Notes: a model not told the origin generated them from the sequence alone. A stretch of DNA of 64,000 bases from Massilia cavernae (GCF_003590855.1 NZ_QYUP01000148.1:1-64000); one strand, 5' to 3'; positions 11,226 through 20,128 are shown, counted from the stretch's first letter. Translations and numbers: made by a program.

Positions 11226-11238
11226 GTCACATCGTAAC

Positions 11239-11252
11239 GCGTAACGTTACGC
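11239..11252. promoter_or_regulatory. Palindromic operator candidate of higBA
   Basis: A perfect 14-bp palindrome GCGTAACGTTACGC, preceded by another CGTAAC half (11233-11238), lies 13-26 bp upstream of the higB start. The position fits HigA autorepression; binding itself is inferred. Confidence 0.6.
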
Positions 11253-11350
11253 GCATCAATGCCATTCCATTCACCCTTTGTGCCATATCAACCCAACCGT
11301 GCGCTGCCACAATCGTGCTATAAATGTAAAAAAGACATCGGGAGATTGAC

Positions 11351-11572
11351 ATGGATCAAACGGAACGCCGCGCCGAAGACCGGCGCCACGATCATGAGAT
11401 GGCCGGCACTGTGAGCGAGGCACTCGCCTTCCAGCGCGCTTTCGGCGATGACGCGGCCCAGCGCTTCCTGAAAATGCGCGGCATCGAAGGGGAAGTCGCG
11501 CAGCAGGCGCTGCTGGACAACTACGACCGCCGCCAGGCCAACCGCCGCGCCATTGCGCGCGCCGCGATCTGA
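11351..11572 (+). CDS. Small hypothetical protein, 73 aa
   Basis: A GGGAG ribosome site lies 6-7 bases before the ATG, and third positions are GC-rich like the neighbours, so this is likely a real gene. The protein is highly charged with an Asp/Glu/Arg/His-rich N terminus and a helical middle (VSEALAFQRAFGDDAAQRFLKMRG). It has no Cys, signal peptide or membrane segment. I do not recognise a family. It converges with the SufR-like regulator, 15 bp from its end. Confidence 0.65.
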   Translation: MDQTERRAEDRRHDHEMAGTVSEALAFQRAFGDDAAQRFLKMRGIEGEVAQQALLDNYDRRQANRRAIARAAI

Positions 11573-11586
11573 CTGGCCTGTACTGC

Positions 11587-12207
11587 TCAGACGGGCTTTA
11601 TGACGTACACGCAGCGGCGCGCGCCCGACAGCAGGTGCTCGGCGCGCTCGACGCTGCAGCCCTCCCCCATCACGCGCTGGAAAATTTCCAGCTCCGATCG
11701 GCAGAAGTTCTGGCATTCGGTCGCGGCGGCACAGATCGGGCAGTGGTTCTCGATCAGCAGCACGCTGCCGTCCCCGCGCACTTCGGTGTCGGCCATGTAG
11801 CCTTCCTCGCCACGCGCATGCGCGAGCGCGGCCACACGGCCGGCGAGCTCGTGCGCCTCGTCGACCTCCTGCTTGTAATGCGCTTCAATCGCCACCTCGC
11901 GCGCCGCGATCAGGCGCTCCAGCCCCGCTTCGCCAAACACCGAGCGCACCTGCTGGATCATGTTGACCGTCAGGTCGGAATGACGGTCGGGGAAGCGCGC
12001 ATTTCCTGCCGCCGTCAGGCTCCAGCGGCGCGACGGGCGGCCTGCCTTGTCGGCCACGTCCGCGTGGGCGGCCAAGCCTTTTTCTTCGGCGGCTTCCAGC
12101 TGGCGGCGCGCACCCATCGAAGTAAGCCCTAACATAGCGGCAACCTGCTGCGCCGTCTGGGGACCGCGCGTCTTCATCAGGTAAAGAACCTTGTCGAAAG
12201 TGTTCAT
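11587..12207 (-). CDS. SufR-like Fe-S helix-turn-helix repressor (COG2345 type)
   Basis: 206 residues. A winged helix-turn-helix (about 1-75, with MLGLTSMGARRQLEAAEEKGL as recognition region) is followed by a helical sensor region and a Cys-rich tail. Six cysteines occur at 156, 159, 165, 169, 184 and 199. Four of them give C-X12-C-X14-C-X14-C, nearly the C-X12-C-X13-C-X14-C cluster ligands of cyanobacterial SufR. It therefore likely binds a [4Fe-4S] cluster and senses redox or iron. The start at 12207 overlaps the stop of the MFS gene (ATGA), so the two are translationally coupled. A candidate operator lies upstream of the transporter. No suf genes are nearby, so its regulon is probably the transporter operon. 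Confidence 0.82.
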   Translation of the reverse strand: MNTFDKVLYLMKTRGPQTAQQVAAMLGLTSMGARRQLEAAEEKGLAAHADVADKAGRPSRRWSLTAAGNARFPDRHSDLTVNMIQQVRSVFGEAGLERLIAAREVAIEAHYKQEVDEAHELAGRVAALAHARGEEGYMADTEVRGDGSVLLIENHCPICAAATECQNFCRSELEIFQRVMGEGCSVERAEHLLSGARRCVYVIKPV

Positions 12208-13421
12208 CGCGCGGCCTCGCTTGCCTGGGATGCCGCCATTTCGCCGTGCCAGCCTTGCAGGCGCCAGCTCGCCCATGCCGCCAGCAAGGCGCCCAGTCCC
12301 AGCACCAGGCGGGTGTCGACCAGCGCAAGTAGGGAGCCGGCCACCGCCATCAGGATGTTCGCGAGACAAAAGGTGGTGGACAGCAGGCCCATGACAGCGC
12401 CCTGCCCGTGGTCGCCGAAACGCTCGGCGCACCAGCCGGGTACGACCGCGTTGTAGCAGGACATCGGCACACCGAACAGGATGATGGCAGCCATGCCGAA
12501 GCTGGCATTTCCCGCGGCGACCGTGCCGACAGCGCAGGCCACGCCCATCGCATTCCACGACGCGCGGCGCAACGGCGCAATGGCGCTGGGGCGCCCGCCG
12601 AACAGCGACACGGCCGTCATCACGGCGCACATGGCAGCCGTCATCCACGCGATGCCGCGCGCGTCGTAAGCGGCCACTTCGACCAGCCAGAGCGGATAGA
12701 ACTCATAGAACGCGGTAACACCGCAGGTCAGCGCAAGCTGCACGATGAACAGGCGGCGCAGTTCGTCGTGGCGCAGCAGGTTCAGCGAGTGCTGGTCGCG
12801 CGCGACCTGCCACCATGAGGTCGTCGCCGTCGATGCCGCTTCGCGCGGCAGCGCCAGAGCCACCAACAGCGCGGACAGCAGCAGCGCGGCGGCGGCGGTC
12901 CAGAACGGGACGGTCAGGCCGAAGCCGAGCGTCGCCGCGGCCATTAGCGGGCCGACCAGCCAGCCAAGGTAGAAGGCGCCGTTCAGCCACGACATCGCGC
13001 GCAGGCGCAGCTGGCCGCTCAGGTGGTCGGCCAGCAGCGCGCGCGCCACGGCGCTGCGCCCTTCCAGCAGGCCGGTGGCGAAGCGCGCGAACAGGAACAG
13101 CGGATAGGATTCGGCCACCAGCGCCAGCGCCGACAACCCGTGGCCGCAGGCGGCGCCGAGCGAGGCCAGCACCATCATCGGACGGCGGCCGAAGCGGTCG
13201 GACAACGGGCCGAGAACGGCGGAGCCGATCAGCAGGCCGAGCGGGTTGATCGCCAGCGCCACGCCCAGCAGCGACTTGGGCGGCAAGTCCATGAAGGAAT
13301 TGAGTCCGTTGGCGACGCCCGAGGCGAACAACGGCGGCAGGATTGGATATGGCAGCGCGGCGCCGACCGTGGACAGCAGGGCCATCAGGCAAGCGGCGGC
13401 GATCAGGAGAGCATGTTGCAT
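12204..13421 (-). CDS. MFS transporter
   Basis: 405 residues with about 12 hydrophobic segments and the MFS signature between helices 2 and 3 (GPLSDRFGRRPMM, about residue 67), indicating an inner-membrane proton-linked carrier. The substrate is not evident. The start at 13421 is chosen at MQHALLIAAACLMALLS, where the first helix begins; an upstream in-frame ATG at 13460 is possible, and neither has a strong ribosome site. The gene overlaps the SufR-like regulator by 4 bp and shares its promoter region, so the substrate may be tied to redox or metal stress (inference). Confidence 0.88.
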   Translation of the reverse strand: MQHALLIAAACLMALLSTVGAALPYPILPPLFASGVANGLNSFMDLPPKSLLGVALAINPLGLLIGSAVLGPLSDRFGRRPMMVLASLGAACGHGLSALALVAESYPLFLFARFATGLLEGRSAVARALLADHLSGQLRLRAMSWLNGAFYLGWLVGPLMAAATLGFGLTVPFWTAAAALLLSALLVALALPREAASTATTSWWQVARDQHSLNLLRHDELRRLFIVQLALTCGVTAFYEFYPLWLVEVAAYDARGIAWMTAAMCAVMTAVSLFGGRPSAIAPLRRASWNAMGVACAVGTVAAGNASFGMAAIILFGVPMSCYNAVVPGWCAERFGDHGQGAVMGLLSTTFCLANILMAVAGSLLALVDTRLVLGLGALLAAWASWRLQGWHGEMAASQASEAAR

Positions 13422-13470
13422 GGGTTGCCAGGAACATTCGGAAGAAGCGAATGCTATCATGGGCCGGCCA

Positions 13471-13496
13471 GTAAGTAAACCAAAATGTTTATTTAC
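13471..13496. promoter_or_regulatory. Candidate SufR-type operator (GTAAGTAAAC-N6-GTTTATTTAC)
   Basis: A 10-bp inverted repeat with one mismatch and a 6-base spacer (CAAAAT) lies 50-75 bp upstream of the MFS start. Its core AAAC-N6-GTTT has the same spacing as the CAAC-N6-GTTG sites bound by cyanobacterial SufR. Local AT richness contrasts with the surrounding high GC. Confidence 0.6.
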
Positions 13497-13635
13497 TGCA
13501 CCTACCTGCGCTGGATCGGACACGCCTCCACCGGCTTGCGCGCCGCATCGAGCCCAGGCGGACCAGATGACAACAGGGCGAGGGTAACAGCGAACGCACG
13601 CAGCGCAGCGCGCGGGTGGGAACAAATGGGGAGGG

Positions 13636-13666
13636 GTAAAACAACAGCGGCCCCGAAGGGCCGCTG
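13636..13666 (-). terminator. Rho-independent terminator downstream of the TonB-C pair
   Basis: On the minus strand a 9-bp stem CAGCGGCCC/GGGCCGCTG with a TTCG loop is followed by TTGTTTTA. It lies 14 bp after the stop of the second TonB-C gene. Confidence 0.8.
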
Positions 13667-13679
13667 CATAAAGCCTCGA

Positions 13680-14030
13680 TTAGTCGAGCTTCCAGGCGTA
13701 GTCGACCTTGGTCCAGGTCTGCGCCGGGGCGCCGTCCTTGGTACCCGGCTTGAACTTGCAGGCGCTGATCGACTTGATCGCCGCCTTGTCCAGGTTCTTG
13801 AAGCCGCTGGTCTTGTCCAGCTTGGAATCGGCCACGCTGCCGTCGGCGTTCACCAGGAACGACATCGACACGGTGCCCTGCTCTTCGTTCATCAACGACG
13901 CTTTTGGATACTCGGCCTTGCAGTTTTTGGAATCGAAGCTTGCCGGAACTTCAGCAGCTACAACAGCAAAGCTTACGCCCGTCAGTACCAGGGCGGCGAC
14001 AACACGAAGACAACGCTTATTTGTAGACAT
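13680..14030 (-). CDS. Secreted stand-alone TonB C-terminal-domain protein (copy 2)
   Basis: 116 residues with a Sec signal peptide (about 1-25, VVAALVLTGVSFAVVAAE) and then a TonB_C-type domain with GTVSMSFLVNADGSV and the K-A-A-I...CKFKPG ending typical of the fold. Two cysteines (KNCKAEYP and SACKFKPG) may form a disulfide. It lacks the N-terminal membrane anchor and proline-rich span of true TonB, so it is a periplasmic protein of unknown role. It is a tandem duplicate of the gene at 14070-14408, 39 bp downstream of it, and a terminator follows. Confidence 0.85.
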   Translation of the reverse strand: MSTNKRCLRVVAALVLTGVSFAVVAAEVPASFDSKNCKAEYPKASLMNEEQGTVSMSFLVNADGSVADSKLDKTSGFKNLDKAAIKSISACKFKPGTKDGAPAQTWTKVDYAWKLD

Positions 14031-14069
14031 GATTCTCTCCCAAAAATTTTTTGTTCTGCTATCTAAGAA

Positions 14070-14408
14070 TTACAGCGACCAAACGTAGTCGACCTTGGTC
14101 CAGGTCTGGGCAACCGCACCATCCTTGGTACCTGGCTTGAACTTGCATGCGGAAATCGCTTTTACCGCTGCCTTGTCCAGGTTCTTGAAGCCCGAGCTCT
14201 TTTCGATCTTCGATTCGACAACCTTGCCGTCGGCCGACACCAGGAAGGCCATCGTGACGGCGCCCTGCTCTTCGTTCATCAGCGAAGTCTTTGGATATTC
14301 AGCCTTGCAGTTCTTTGCGTCGAAACTTGCCGGTACTTCTGCTGCGAAACTGGTGCTGCTGACAGCGGCGAAAGACAGGGCGGCGATGATGCTGGTACGC
14401 TTGTTCAT
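14070..14408 (-). CDS. Secreted stand-alone TonB C-terminal-domain protein (copy 1)
   Basis: 112 residues: signal peptide (about 1-22, ending SSTSFAAE) plus a TonB_C domain. It is closely similar to the neighbouring copy along its whole length (shared VPASFD.KNCKAEYPK.SLMNEEQG and SGFKNLDKAA.K.ISACKFKPGTKDG), showing a recent tandem duplication. The two Cys are conserved. Without a transmembrane anchor it cannot act as a classical energy transducer; envelope protein binding is a guess. Confidence 0.85.
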   Translation of the reverse strand: MNKRTSIIAALSFAAVSSTSFAAEVPASFDAKNCKAEYPKTSLMNEEQGAVTMAFLVSADGKVVESKIEKSSGFKNLDKAAVKAISACKFKPGTKDGAVAQTWTKVDYVWSL

Positions 14409-14464
14409 GTTATTTAAAATCCCAAATCGTTAAAAATTCAAAACCCACTCAATACTGCGAACCC

Positions 14465-16201
14465 TTAGAATTCTTCCCACTCGTCATTGCCGGCCGCGGC
14501 AGTGATCTTGCGCGGGGCAGGCGTTGCCGCCGCAGGGGCCGGACGCTTGAGCGCCGGCTTGGCTTTGGCGACGACGGCCGGGGCCTTGGCCACCGGGGCA
14601 GGCGCCGCCGGAGGCGCGTCTACCTGGACCAGCTCGCCTTCAACCAGCTTGAAGATGCTGACCACGCGCGCCAGTTCGCCGGCCTGGTCTTGCAGGCTCT
14701 GCGCTGCAGCAGCCGCTTCTTCCACCAGCGCCGCGTTCTGCTGGGTCATGCTGTCCATCTCGATGATCGACAGGTTGACCTGCTCGATGCCTGCCGACTG
14801 TTCCTGGCTTGCATTGGCGATCTCGCTCATGATGTCGGTCACGCGCTTGACGCTGGCAACCACTTCGTCCATCGTTACGCCGGCCTGGCCGACCAGCTTG
14901 CTGCCGCGCTCGACCTTCTCGACGGAGTCGCCGATCAGGGTCTTGATTTCTTTCGCTGCCGCTGCCGAACGCTGCGCCAGGTTGCGCACTTCCGACGCCA
15001 CCACCGCGAAACCGCGGCCCTGTTCGCCGGCACGTGCCGCTTCCACCGCGGCGTTCAGCGCCAGGATGTTGGTCTGGAAGGCGATGCCATCGATCACGCC
15101 GATGATGTCGACGATCTTGTTGGCCGAAGTGTTGATCGAACCCATGGTGTCGACAACCTGCGCCACCACGTCGCCGCCCTTGCGCGCCACGTCCGATGCG
15201 GTCGCCGCCAGCAGGTTGGCTTCACGGGCATTGTCGGCGTTCTGCTTGACGGTCGAAGTCAGTTCTTCCATCGCCGACGCGGTCTTTTCCAGTGCGCTGG
15301 CTTGCAGTTCGGTACGCGACGACAGGTCGATGTTGCCGGCTGCGATTTCACGCGAGGCGGTGCCGATGGTTTCGGTGCCGCCGCGGACCTGGCCGACGAT
15401 GCCTTTCAGGCTGTTGCGCATTTCGCGCACTTCCATCAGCAGGCTGCCTTCGTAGGCTTGCGCGGTGTCGATGCGGACCGACAGGTCGCCGGCGGCGATG
15501 CTGCTGGCGATCTTGGCGGTGTAGTCAGGCTCGCCGCCCAGCTGCTTGAGCAGGCCGCGGGTGATGAACCATGCCAGCAGCAGGCCGATGGCGCCAGCTG
15601 CGAGGCCGAGGATGATCATGGTGTTGCGTGCGTTGTTGAAGCCACCTTCCGCTTCGAGCTGCGCCTGTGCGCTCATCTTCACTTCGAGTGCGGCCAGCTG
15701 GTCCAGGGTGTCGATCCACTTCTTCTGTGGCGGACGGATTTCCTTGATCAGCACGCGGGTCGCGCCCAGCGCGTCGTTGGCCAGCCACAGTTCCGACGCC
15801 TTGGCGATCGCGGGCATGGCCAGCGCTTCGGCTTCCTTGATTTGCGCCAGCAGCGCTTTTTCCTGCGGCGAACCTTCGCGGGCGAACTTGTCGCTCAGCT
15901 TCTTCTGGTCGTCGGCGTACTTGTCGGCCTGGTCCTTGATGGCCTTCATTTCCGGTTCCATGTCGGCCGGATCGGTCATCATGGTCAGGACCTTCAGCGA
16001 TGAAATGCGGGTGTTGACGTTGTTGCGCATGTCGACCACGAGACGCGAGACGACGTTGTTGACGCTGACCACACGGTCAAGGCGGTCCTGGATCTCGGCC
16101 ATGCGGAAGATGCCGACGATGGTGACAGCCACCATGAAGAACAAAACTACTGCGAAACCAAGGCCAAGGCGGGTCCCGACCTTCATGCTGGATAAATTCA
16201 T
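14465..16201 (-). CDS. Methyl-accepting chemotaxis protein
   Basis: 578-residue chemoreceptor: TM1 (about 10-32), a periplasmic four-helix-bundle sensor domain (about 33-190), TM2 (about 190-213), HAMP (about 215-270) and a cytoplasmic signalling hairpin with the conserved tip [33 protein letters not shown] shortened here to its core motif [19 protein letters not shown]. The last residues EWEEF resemble the xWxxF tether that docks CheR/CheB in long receptors, after an Ala/Pro/Lys-rich linker. The ligand is unknown. No other chemotaxis genes are adjacent and I saw no clear sigma-28 promoter upstream. Confidence 0.93.
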   Translation of the reverse strand: MNLSSMKVGTRLGLGFAVVLFFMVAVTIVGIFRMAEIQDRLDRVVSVNNVVSRLVVDMRNNVNTRISSLKVLTMMTDPADMEPEMKAIKDQADKYADDQKKLSDKFAREGSPQEKALLAQIKEAEALAMPAIAKASELWLANDALGATRVLIKEIRPPQKKWIDTLDQLAALEVKMSAQAQLEAEGGFNNARNTMIILGLAAGAIGLLLAWFITRGLLKQLGGEPDYTAKIASSIAAGDLSVRIDTAQAYEGSLLMEVREMRNSLKGIVGQVRGGTETIGTASREIAAGNIDLSSRTELQASALEKTASAMEELTSTVKQNADNAREANLLAATASDVARKGGDVVAQVVDTMGSINTSANKIVDIIGVIDGIAFQTNILALNAAVEAARAGEQGRGFAVVASEVRNLAQRSAAAAKEIKTLIGDSVEKVERGSKLVGQAGVTMDEVVASVKRVTDIMSEIANASQEQSAGIEQVNLSIIEMDSMTQQNAALVEEAAAAAQSLQDQAGELARVVSIFKLVEGELVQVDAPPAAPAPVAKAPAVVAKAKPALKRPAPAAATPAPRKITAAAGNDEWEEF

Positions 16202-16616
16202 CTCGTGTCTTTTCTATGTTTCGTATTGATCGAAATCGCTTGGATCATTGCAGCGCAGGCGCCGCGGAACTGCTGCTGACTGCCACGCAATGAACCTCAA
16301 CGTGTTTCCGTCAGGATAAATCAAATAAATGACTGCGCATGCAAAAAAACTTTACGCAGGCACATATTGTTTCGATAGAACAACAGTTGTAACAATCCGT
16401 GTGCAGATGTTGCCGGGGAGCAGGTATTGAATTATAGATTCGAATCTTGCCTTTAAGCAAGCAAAACTGAAGATTTAACAAGGAATGCGCGCGCTGTCAA
16501 TACGCCGATGAAAGCGTGCGAGTTTGCGCTATCCCAGAGTGCGACGGAGGGTAAAACGGCACCCTGGACGGGCGCCTGTACGGGGCCGGGATGGCCCCGT
16601 GTGTTGCATTTGCGCG
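16202..16616. other. Intergenic region between dusA and the chemoreceptor gene
   Basis: 415 bp without a convincing gene. The part next to the chemoreceptor start is AT-rich and should hold its promoter. Near dusA a GC-rich hairpin ACGGGGCC/GGCCCCGT (16580-16600) could slow transcription after dusA but lacks a T-run. Confidence 0.5.
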
Positions 16617-17654
16617 TCAGGCGCCTGCCATGTGCGCGCAGGCGTCCAGCAGGAGGTGGGCATCGCCTTTCGACAGCCTGGACGGGTCGGACATGGCCTG
16701 CCGGAACCCGCGAGCACCTGGCAGTCCGGCCATGATGCCCAGCATGTGGCGGGTGATGGTATTGAGCTTCAAGCCGTGGGCGCCATGGGCGGCGAGCTGG
16801 GCCTGGATGTAGGGAATCATCGCTTCCAGCACCTGGACGCGGGTTTTGACTGCGGAGTCGTCGCCGTAGAAGCGCGCATCGTACTCGGCCATCGCGTAGG
16901 GATTGTGGTAGGCCTCGCGGCCAAGCATCACGCCGTCGACATGCTGCAGGTGGCTGGCCACCTCGTCGCCGCTCTTGATGCCGCCATTGATGATGATTTC
17001 CAGGTCCGGGAATTCGCGCTTGAGCTGGTAGGCGACTTCATAGCGCAGCGGAGGAATCTCGCGGTTTTCCTTCGGCGACAAGCCCTTCAGGACGGCGTTG
17101 CGGGCGTGCACGATGAAGGTTTTGCAACCCGCATCGGCGATGGTGCCGACGAAGTCGCGCACGAAGCCGTATTCCTCGTTGCGGTCGATGCCGATGCGGT
17201 GCTTGACAGTGACGTCGATGCTCACCGCATCGCGCATCGCCTTGACGCAGTCGGCCACCAGCTGCGGCTCGGCCATCAGGCAGGCGCCGAAGGCGCCCTT
17301 CTGCACCCGCTCGGACGGGCAGCCGCAGTTCAGGTTGACCTCGTCGTAACCCCACTCCTCGCCCAGCTTTGCGCTTTTGGCAAGGTCGGCCGGGTCGCTG
17401 CCGCCCAGCTGCAGGGCGACCGGATGCTCTTCCTCGTTGAAGCGCAGGTGGCGCCCGATGTCGCCGTAGACCAGCGCGCCGGTGGTGACCATCTCGGTGT
17501 ACAGCCAGGTGTGGCGCGTGATCTGGCGATGGAATACGCGGCAGTGGCGGTCGGTCCAGTCCATCATCGGGGCGACGCTCAGCCTGCGCCCGCCAATGGC
17601 GCCCGGCTTTTGTTGCTCATTATTGATTGGACTGACGCTATTACTCATCTGCAA
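16617..17654 (-). CDS. dusA: tRNA-dihydrouridine(20/20a) synthase
   Basis: 345-residue FMN-dependent TIM-barrel enzyme that reduces uridines 20/20a in the tRNA D-loop. The N-terminal SVAPMMDWTDRHCRVFHRQ and EMVTTGALVYGD are DusA-type signatures, and the catalytic cysteine is in LNCGCPSERVQ. Length fits DusA (about 330-345). Two starts six bases apart (17654 and 17648) cannot be separated. It stands alone with 213 bp to the furan operon. Confidence 0.94.
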   Translation of the reverse strand: MQMSNSVSPINNEQQKPGAIGGRRLSVAPMMDWTDRHCRVFHRQITRHTWLYTEMVTTGALVYGDIGRHLRFNEEEHPVALQLGGSDPADLAKSAKLGEEWGYDEVNLNCGCPSERVQKGAFGACLMAEPQLVADCVKAMRDAVSIDVTVKHRIGIDRNEEYGFVRDFVGTIADAGCKTFIVHARNAVLKGLSPKENREIPPLRYEVAYQLKREFPDLEIIINGGIKSGDEVASHLQHVDGVMLGREAYHNPYAMAEYDARFYGDDSAVKTRVQVLEAMIPYIQAQLAAHGAHGLKLNTITRHMLGIMAGLPGARGFRQAMSDPSRLSKGDAHLLLDACAHMAGA

Positions 17655-17867
17655 CTTTCAATTGGATAGGCCGCGCGCGTGGCTGTTCCCGGACCCTGCC
17701 TATATATAGATAGCAAACATGCCACGATGTCGCCCTTGTGGCGGCGGCAGATATGGAGGGAGTTGGAACAGGACGGTGCTGTAGGCGCAGTGCGGCGCGC
17801 GCGATGTACTGGAGCAGCATTTTACCGTCGTTCCGCCAACGGCGCACGAAAAGGACTCGCAGACCGG

Positions 17868-18674
17868 TCAGCCGCCCCCAGCCAGGCTGCGCGCCAGGAA
17901 ACCGCTCACTGCCGCGATCACGGCCTCGGGATGCTCCTCGTACGGCACATGCCGGCAGTCTTCCAGCACCATCAACTCAGCGTGCGGAACGCGCCGCTGT
18001 ATTTCGTATAACTGATCCAGTGTCCCGTATTGGTCCTGCCTGCCCTGCACCGCCAGCAGCGGGCTCGCGATGCTTTCGATCGCCCCGGCCACGTTCCAGC
18101 CGCTGAACGCGGGCGACAGCCAGCACCTGCTCCAGCCATTGAACACGCCAGCCGGGTCATCGTGCAGCCGCGCGAGATGGGCCGCCATGCGTCCGTCGTC
18201 CCAGGTGACCTGCAGCCGCGCGATGCGCTCGCGCGCCACCTGTTCGACAAACACATGCGGGGCAAGCACCACCACTGGGCCGGCACGCTCCGGGAAGGCC
18301 GCCGCATACAGCAGCGCGATGGTCGCGCCGTCGCTGTGCCCGAAGATAACCGGGCGTTCGCGCGCCGCGTCGATGCCGAGCGCCTGGAACAGTGCCGGCA
18401 GGTTCTCGCGCGCCTCGCGCTCCAGGTAATCCAGCGGCCAGCCTTGCCCGGATCCGGGCCGCGTGTCCGAATGCCCGTAGCCGTAGCGCGAAAACACCAG
18501 GCCGCGGCAACCGGTTGCTTCGCACAAGCTGCGCGGCCAGCCGCCCCACATCGCGGCCGAACCGAGGCCTTCGTGCAGGAACACGATCAGCGGCGCATCT
18601 TTCCGGCCACTGGCGATCCATTCGTATTCAAGCGTGACGGGCTGCCCGTCGATGGCGATCGATGTGCGCTGCAA
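17868..18674 (-). CDS. Alpha/beta hydrolase, last gene of the furan-acid operon (TTG start)
   Basis: 268-residue alpha/beta-fold hydrolase. The nucleophile elbow is GHSDGA, with a later Asp in QGRQDQYG and the catalytic His in CRHVPYEEHPE, so the triad is complete. FLHEGLGS supplies the oxyanion region. The TTG start at 18674 is chosen because AAAGGA lies 7-8 bases upstream; an ATG at 18731 would overlap the preceding gene by 43 bp. It is 14 bp after the ALDH-like gene. In the Hmf pathway the tautomer of 5-hydroxy-2-furoyl-CoA is a lactone, so a lactonase role is a reasonable but untested idea; an esterase acting on a furoate ester is another. Confidence 0.85.
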   Translation of the reverse strand: MQRTSIAIDGQPVTLEYEWIASGRKDAPLIVFLHEGLGSAAMWGGWPRSLCEATGCRGLVFSRYGYGHSDTRPGSGQGWPLDYLEREARENLPALFQALGIDAARERPVIFGHSDGATIALLYAAAFPERAGPVVVLAPHVFVEQVARERIARLQVTWDDGRMAAHLARLHDDPAGVFNGWSRCWLSPAFSGWNVAGAIESIASPLLAVQGRQDQYGTLDQLYEIQRRVPHAELMVLEDCRHVPYEEHPEAVIAAVSGFLARSLAGGG

Positions 18675-18688
18675 AGGCGGTTCCTTTT

Positions 18689-20128
18689 CTATTGGCGCGG
18701 CGTGGCCAGGAAATCGGCCAGGCTGCCGCATCCCTGGCGGCCGCGATGCGCCATGCTATCACCACCGCGCTCCGCGCTGCCCGGCGCCAGCCAGTCGTGC
18801 CGGTTGACCAGCACGCTGTCGTTGCGCAGCGCGCGAGCCAGCCGCTGCACCCGCGCCGGGTCGCCGGTCCATACGCTGACCGAACGCGCCATGCGCATCG
18901 CGTTGGCGCACGCGACCGCCTCGCCGTCTTCCTCGAACCGGCCGATCGAGACGAACGGCCCGTAGATATCCTCCAGCGCGGAGGCGCCAGTGCAATCGCT
19001 CTCCGCCACCAGCGTCGGCGACAGGAAGTAGCCGTCGGCCAGATCGCCGCCGGCGCGGCGGCCGTGCAGCAGCACCTCGTCGCAGCGGGCCAGTGCCTGC
19101 TCGGTGCGCACGCCCACCGCGACCAGCGCCGATGCATCGATCAGCGGTCCCATGCCGCACCCGGCCCGGTCCCCTGCCCCGACGACCACCTGCTCCAGCG
19201 CCCGTTTCAGCGCCGCCCTGGCTTCGCCGAAGCGCGACGCGTGCACCAGGATGCGGCGCGGTGCGCCATTGTGCTGGCCGGCGGCGACCAGCGCCGCTGC
19301 CGCCAGCTGTCCGGCCACTGCCTGCATATCGATGTCCGCAAACACCAGGCTGCACGACTTTCGGGTCAGGTCGAACAGCAGCCGCTTGGCGCTGGGCGCC
19401 GCGGCCTGCGCCATCTTGCGTCCGGTCTCCTGCGAGCCAGTGAAGCACAGCACGTCGACGCCGCGCGAGGCGACCAGCTCGCGCGCCACCTCCTGTCCCG
19501 TCTCCGACACCAGGTTGACCACGCCGGCCGGCAGGCCTTCGACTGCCGCCAGCTCGCCAATGACGGCCGCGGTGACCTGCGCACTTTGCCGCGCCGGCTT
19601 GACCACGGCGCAGCAGCCGGCCGCCAGCGCCGGTGCCAGCGACGCCACGAGCAGCGCCACCGGCGCATGCCAGGGCACCAGGATGGCGACCACGCCCGCC
19701 GCCGGCGCGGCACCGCTGGCCGCTGCGGGCTGCAACAGCTGCCCGGCGTGATGGCGCACGCACGCAATCGCAGTGGCGATCTCGTGGCGCGACTGCGCCA
19801 GCACCTTGCCGTTTTCAAGCGTCAGCAGGTGCGCCAGGTCGCCGCGCTTTTCCAGGCGTTCGGCCCAACGCAGCAGCAGCTCCGCGCGCCTGGCCGGGTC
19901 GTGCGACAGGCCGCCGCGCTCGAACGCAAGCCGCGCCGCATCGGTGGCCTGCCGCGCATCGGCCGCCGCGCCCGCGGCGAAGCCGCCGATCTCGCGGCCG
20001 TTGGCAGGGTTGATGCTGTCGCCCTCGCGCGCGCCGCCGGCAGGCTGCCACTGGCCGCCGACCAGGTTCTGCGCGCGCAAGCGATGCACCTCGGGTTTTA
20101 TCGCTCTTGCTTCCATGGCAGTATCCAT
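18689..20128 (-). CDS. Aldehyde-dehydrogenase-fold protein lacking catalytic residues
   Basis: 479 residues aligning over the full ALDH superfamily length. Cofactor features remain: VVKPA at about 175, FTGSQETG (229-236), EDIYGPF. The three catalytic positions are changed. The Asn of PWN is His (PWHAP, H154), the general-base Glu of ELGGKS is Asp in FDLTRKS (D253), and the nucleophile Cys of GQxC is Asn (GQHNGAP, N287). It is therefore probably not a working aldehyde dehydrogenase; a binding, scaffold or altered catalytic role is possible. The gene overlaps the permease by 31 bp; an internal ATG at 20116 is an alternative start. Reading frame and codon use look intact, so it is not simply decaying. 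Confidence 0.85.
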   Translation of the reverse strand: MDTAMEARAIKPEVHRLRAQNLVGGQWQPAGGAREGDSINPANGREIGGFAAGAAADARQATDAARLAFERGGLSHDPARRAELLLRWAERLEKRGDLAHLLTLENGKVLAQSRHEIATAIACVRHHAGQLLQPAAASGAAPAAGVVAILVPWHAPVALLVASLAPALAAGCCAVVKPARQSAQVTAAVIGELAAVEGLPAGVVNLVSETGQEVARELVASRGVDVLCFTGSQETGRKMAQAAAPSAKRLLFDLTRKSCSLVFADIDMQAVAGQLAAAALVAAGQHNGAPRRILVHASRFGEARAALKRALEQVVVGAGDRAGCGMGPLIDASALVAVGVRTEQALARCDEVLLHGRRAGGDLADGYFLSPTLVAESDCTGASALEDIYGPFVSIGRFEEDGEAVACANAMRMARSVSVWTGDPARVQRLARALRNDSVLVNRHDWLAPGSAERGGDSMAHRGRQGCGSLADFLATPRQ

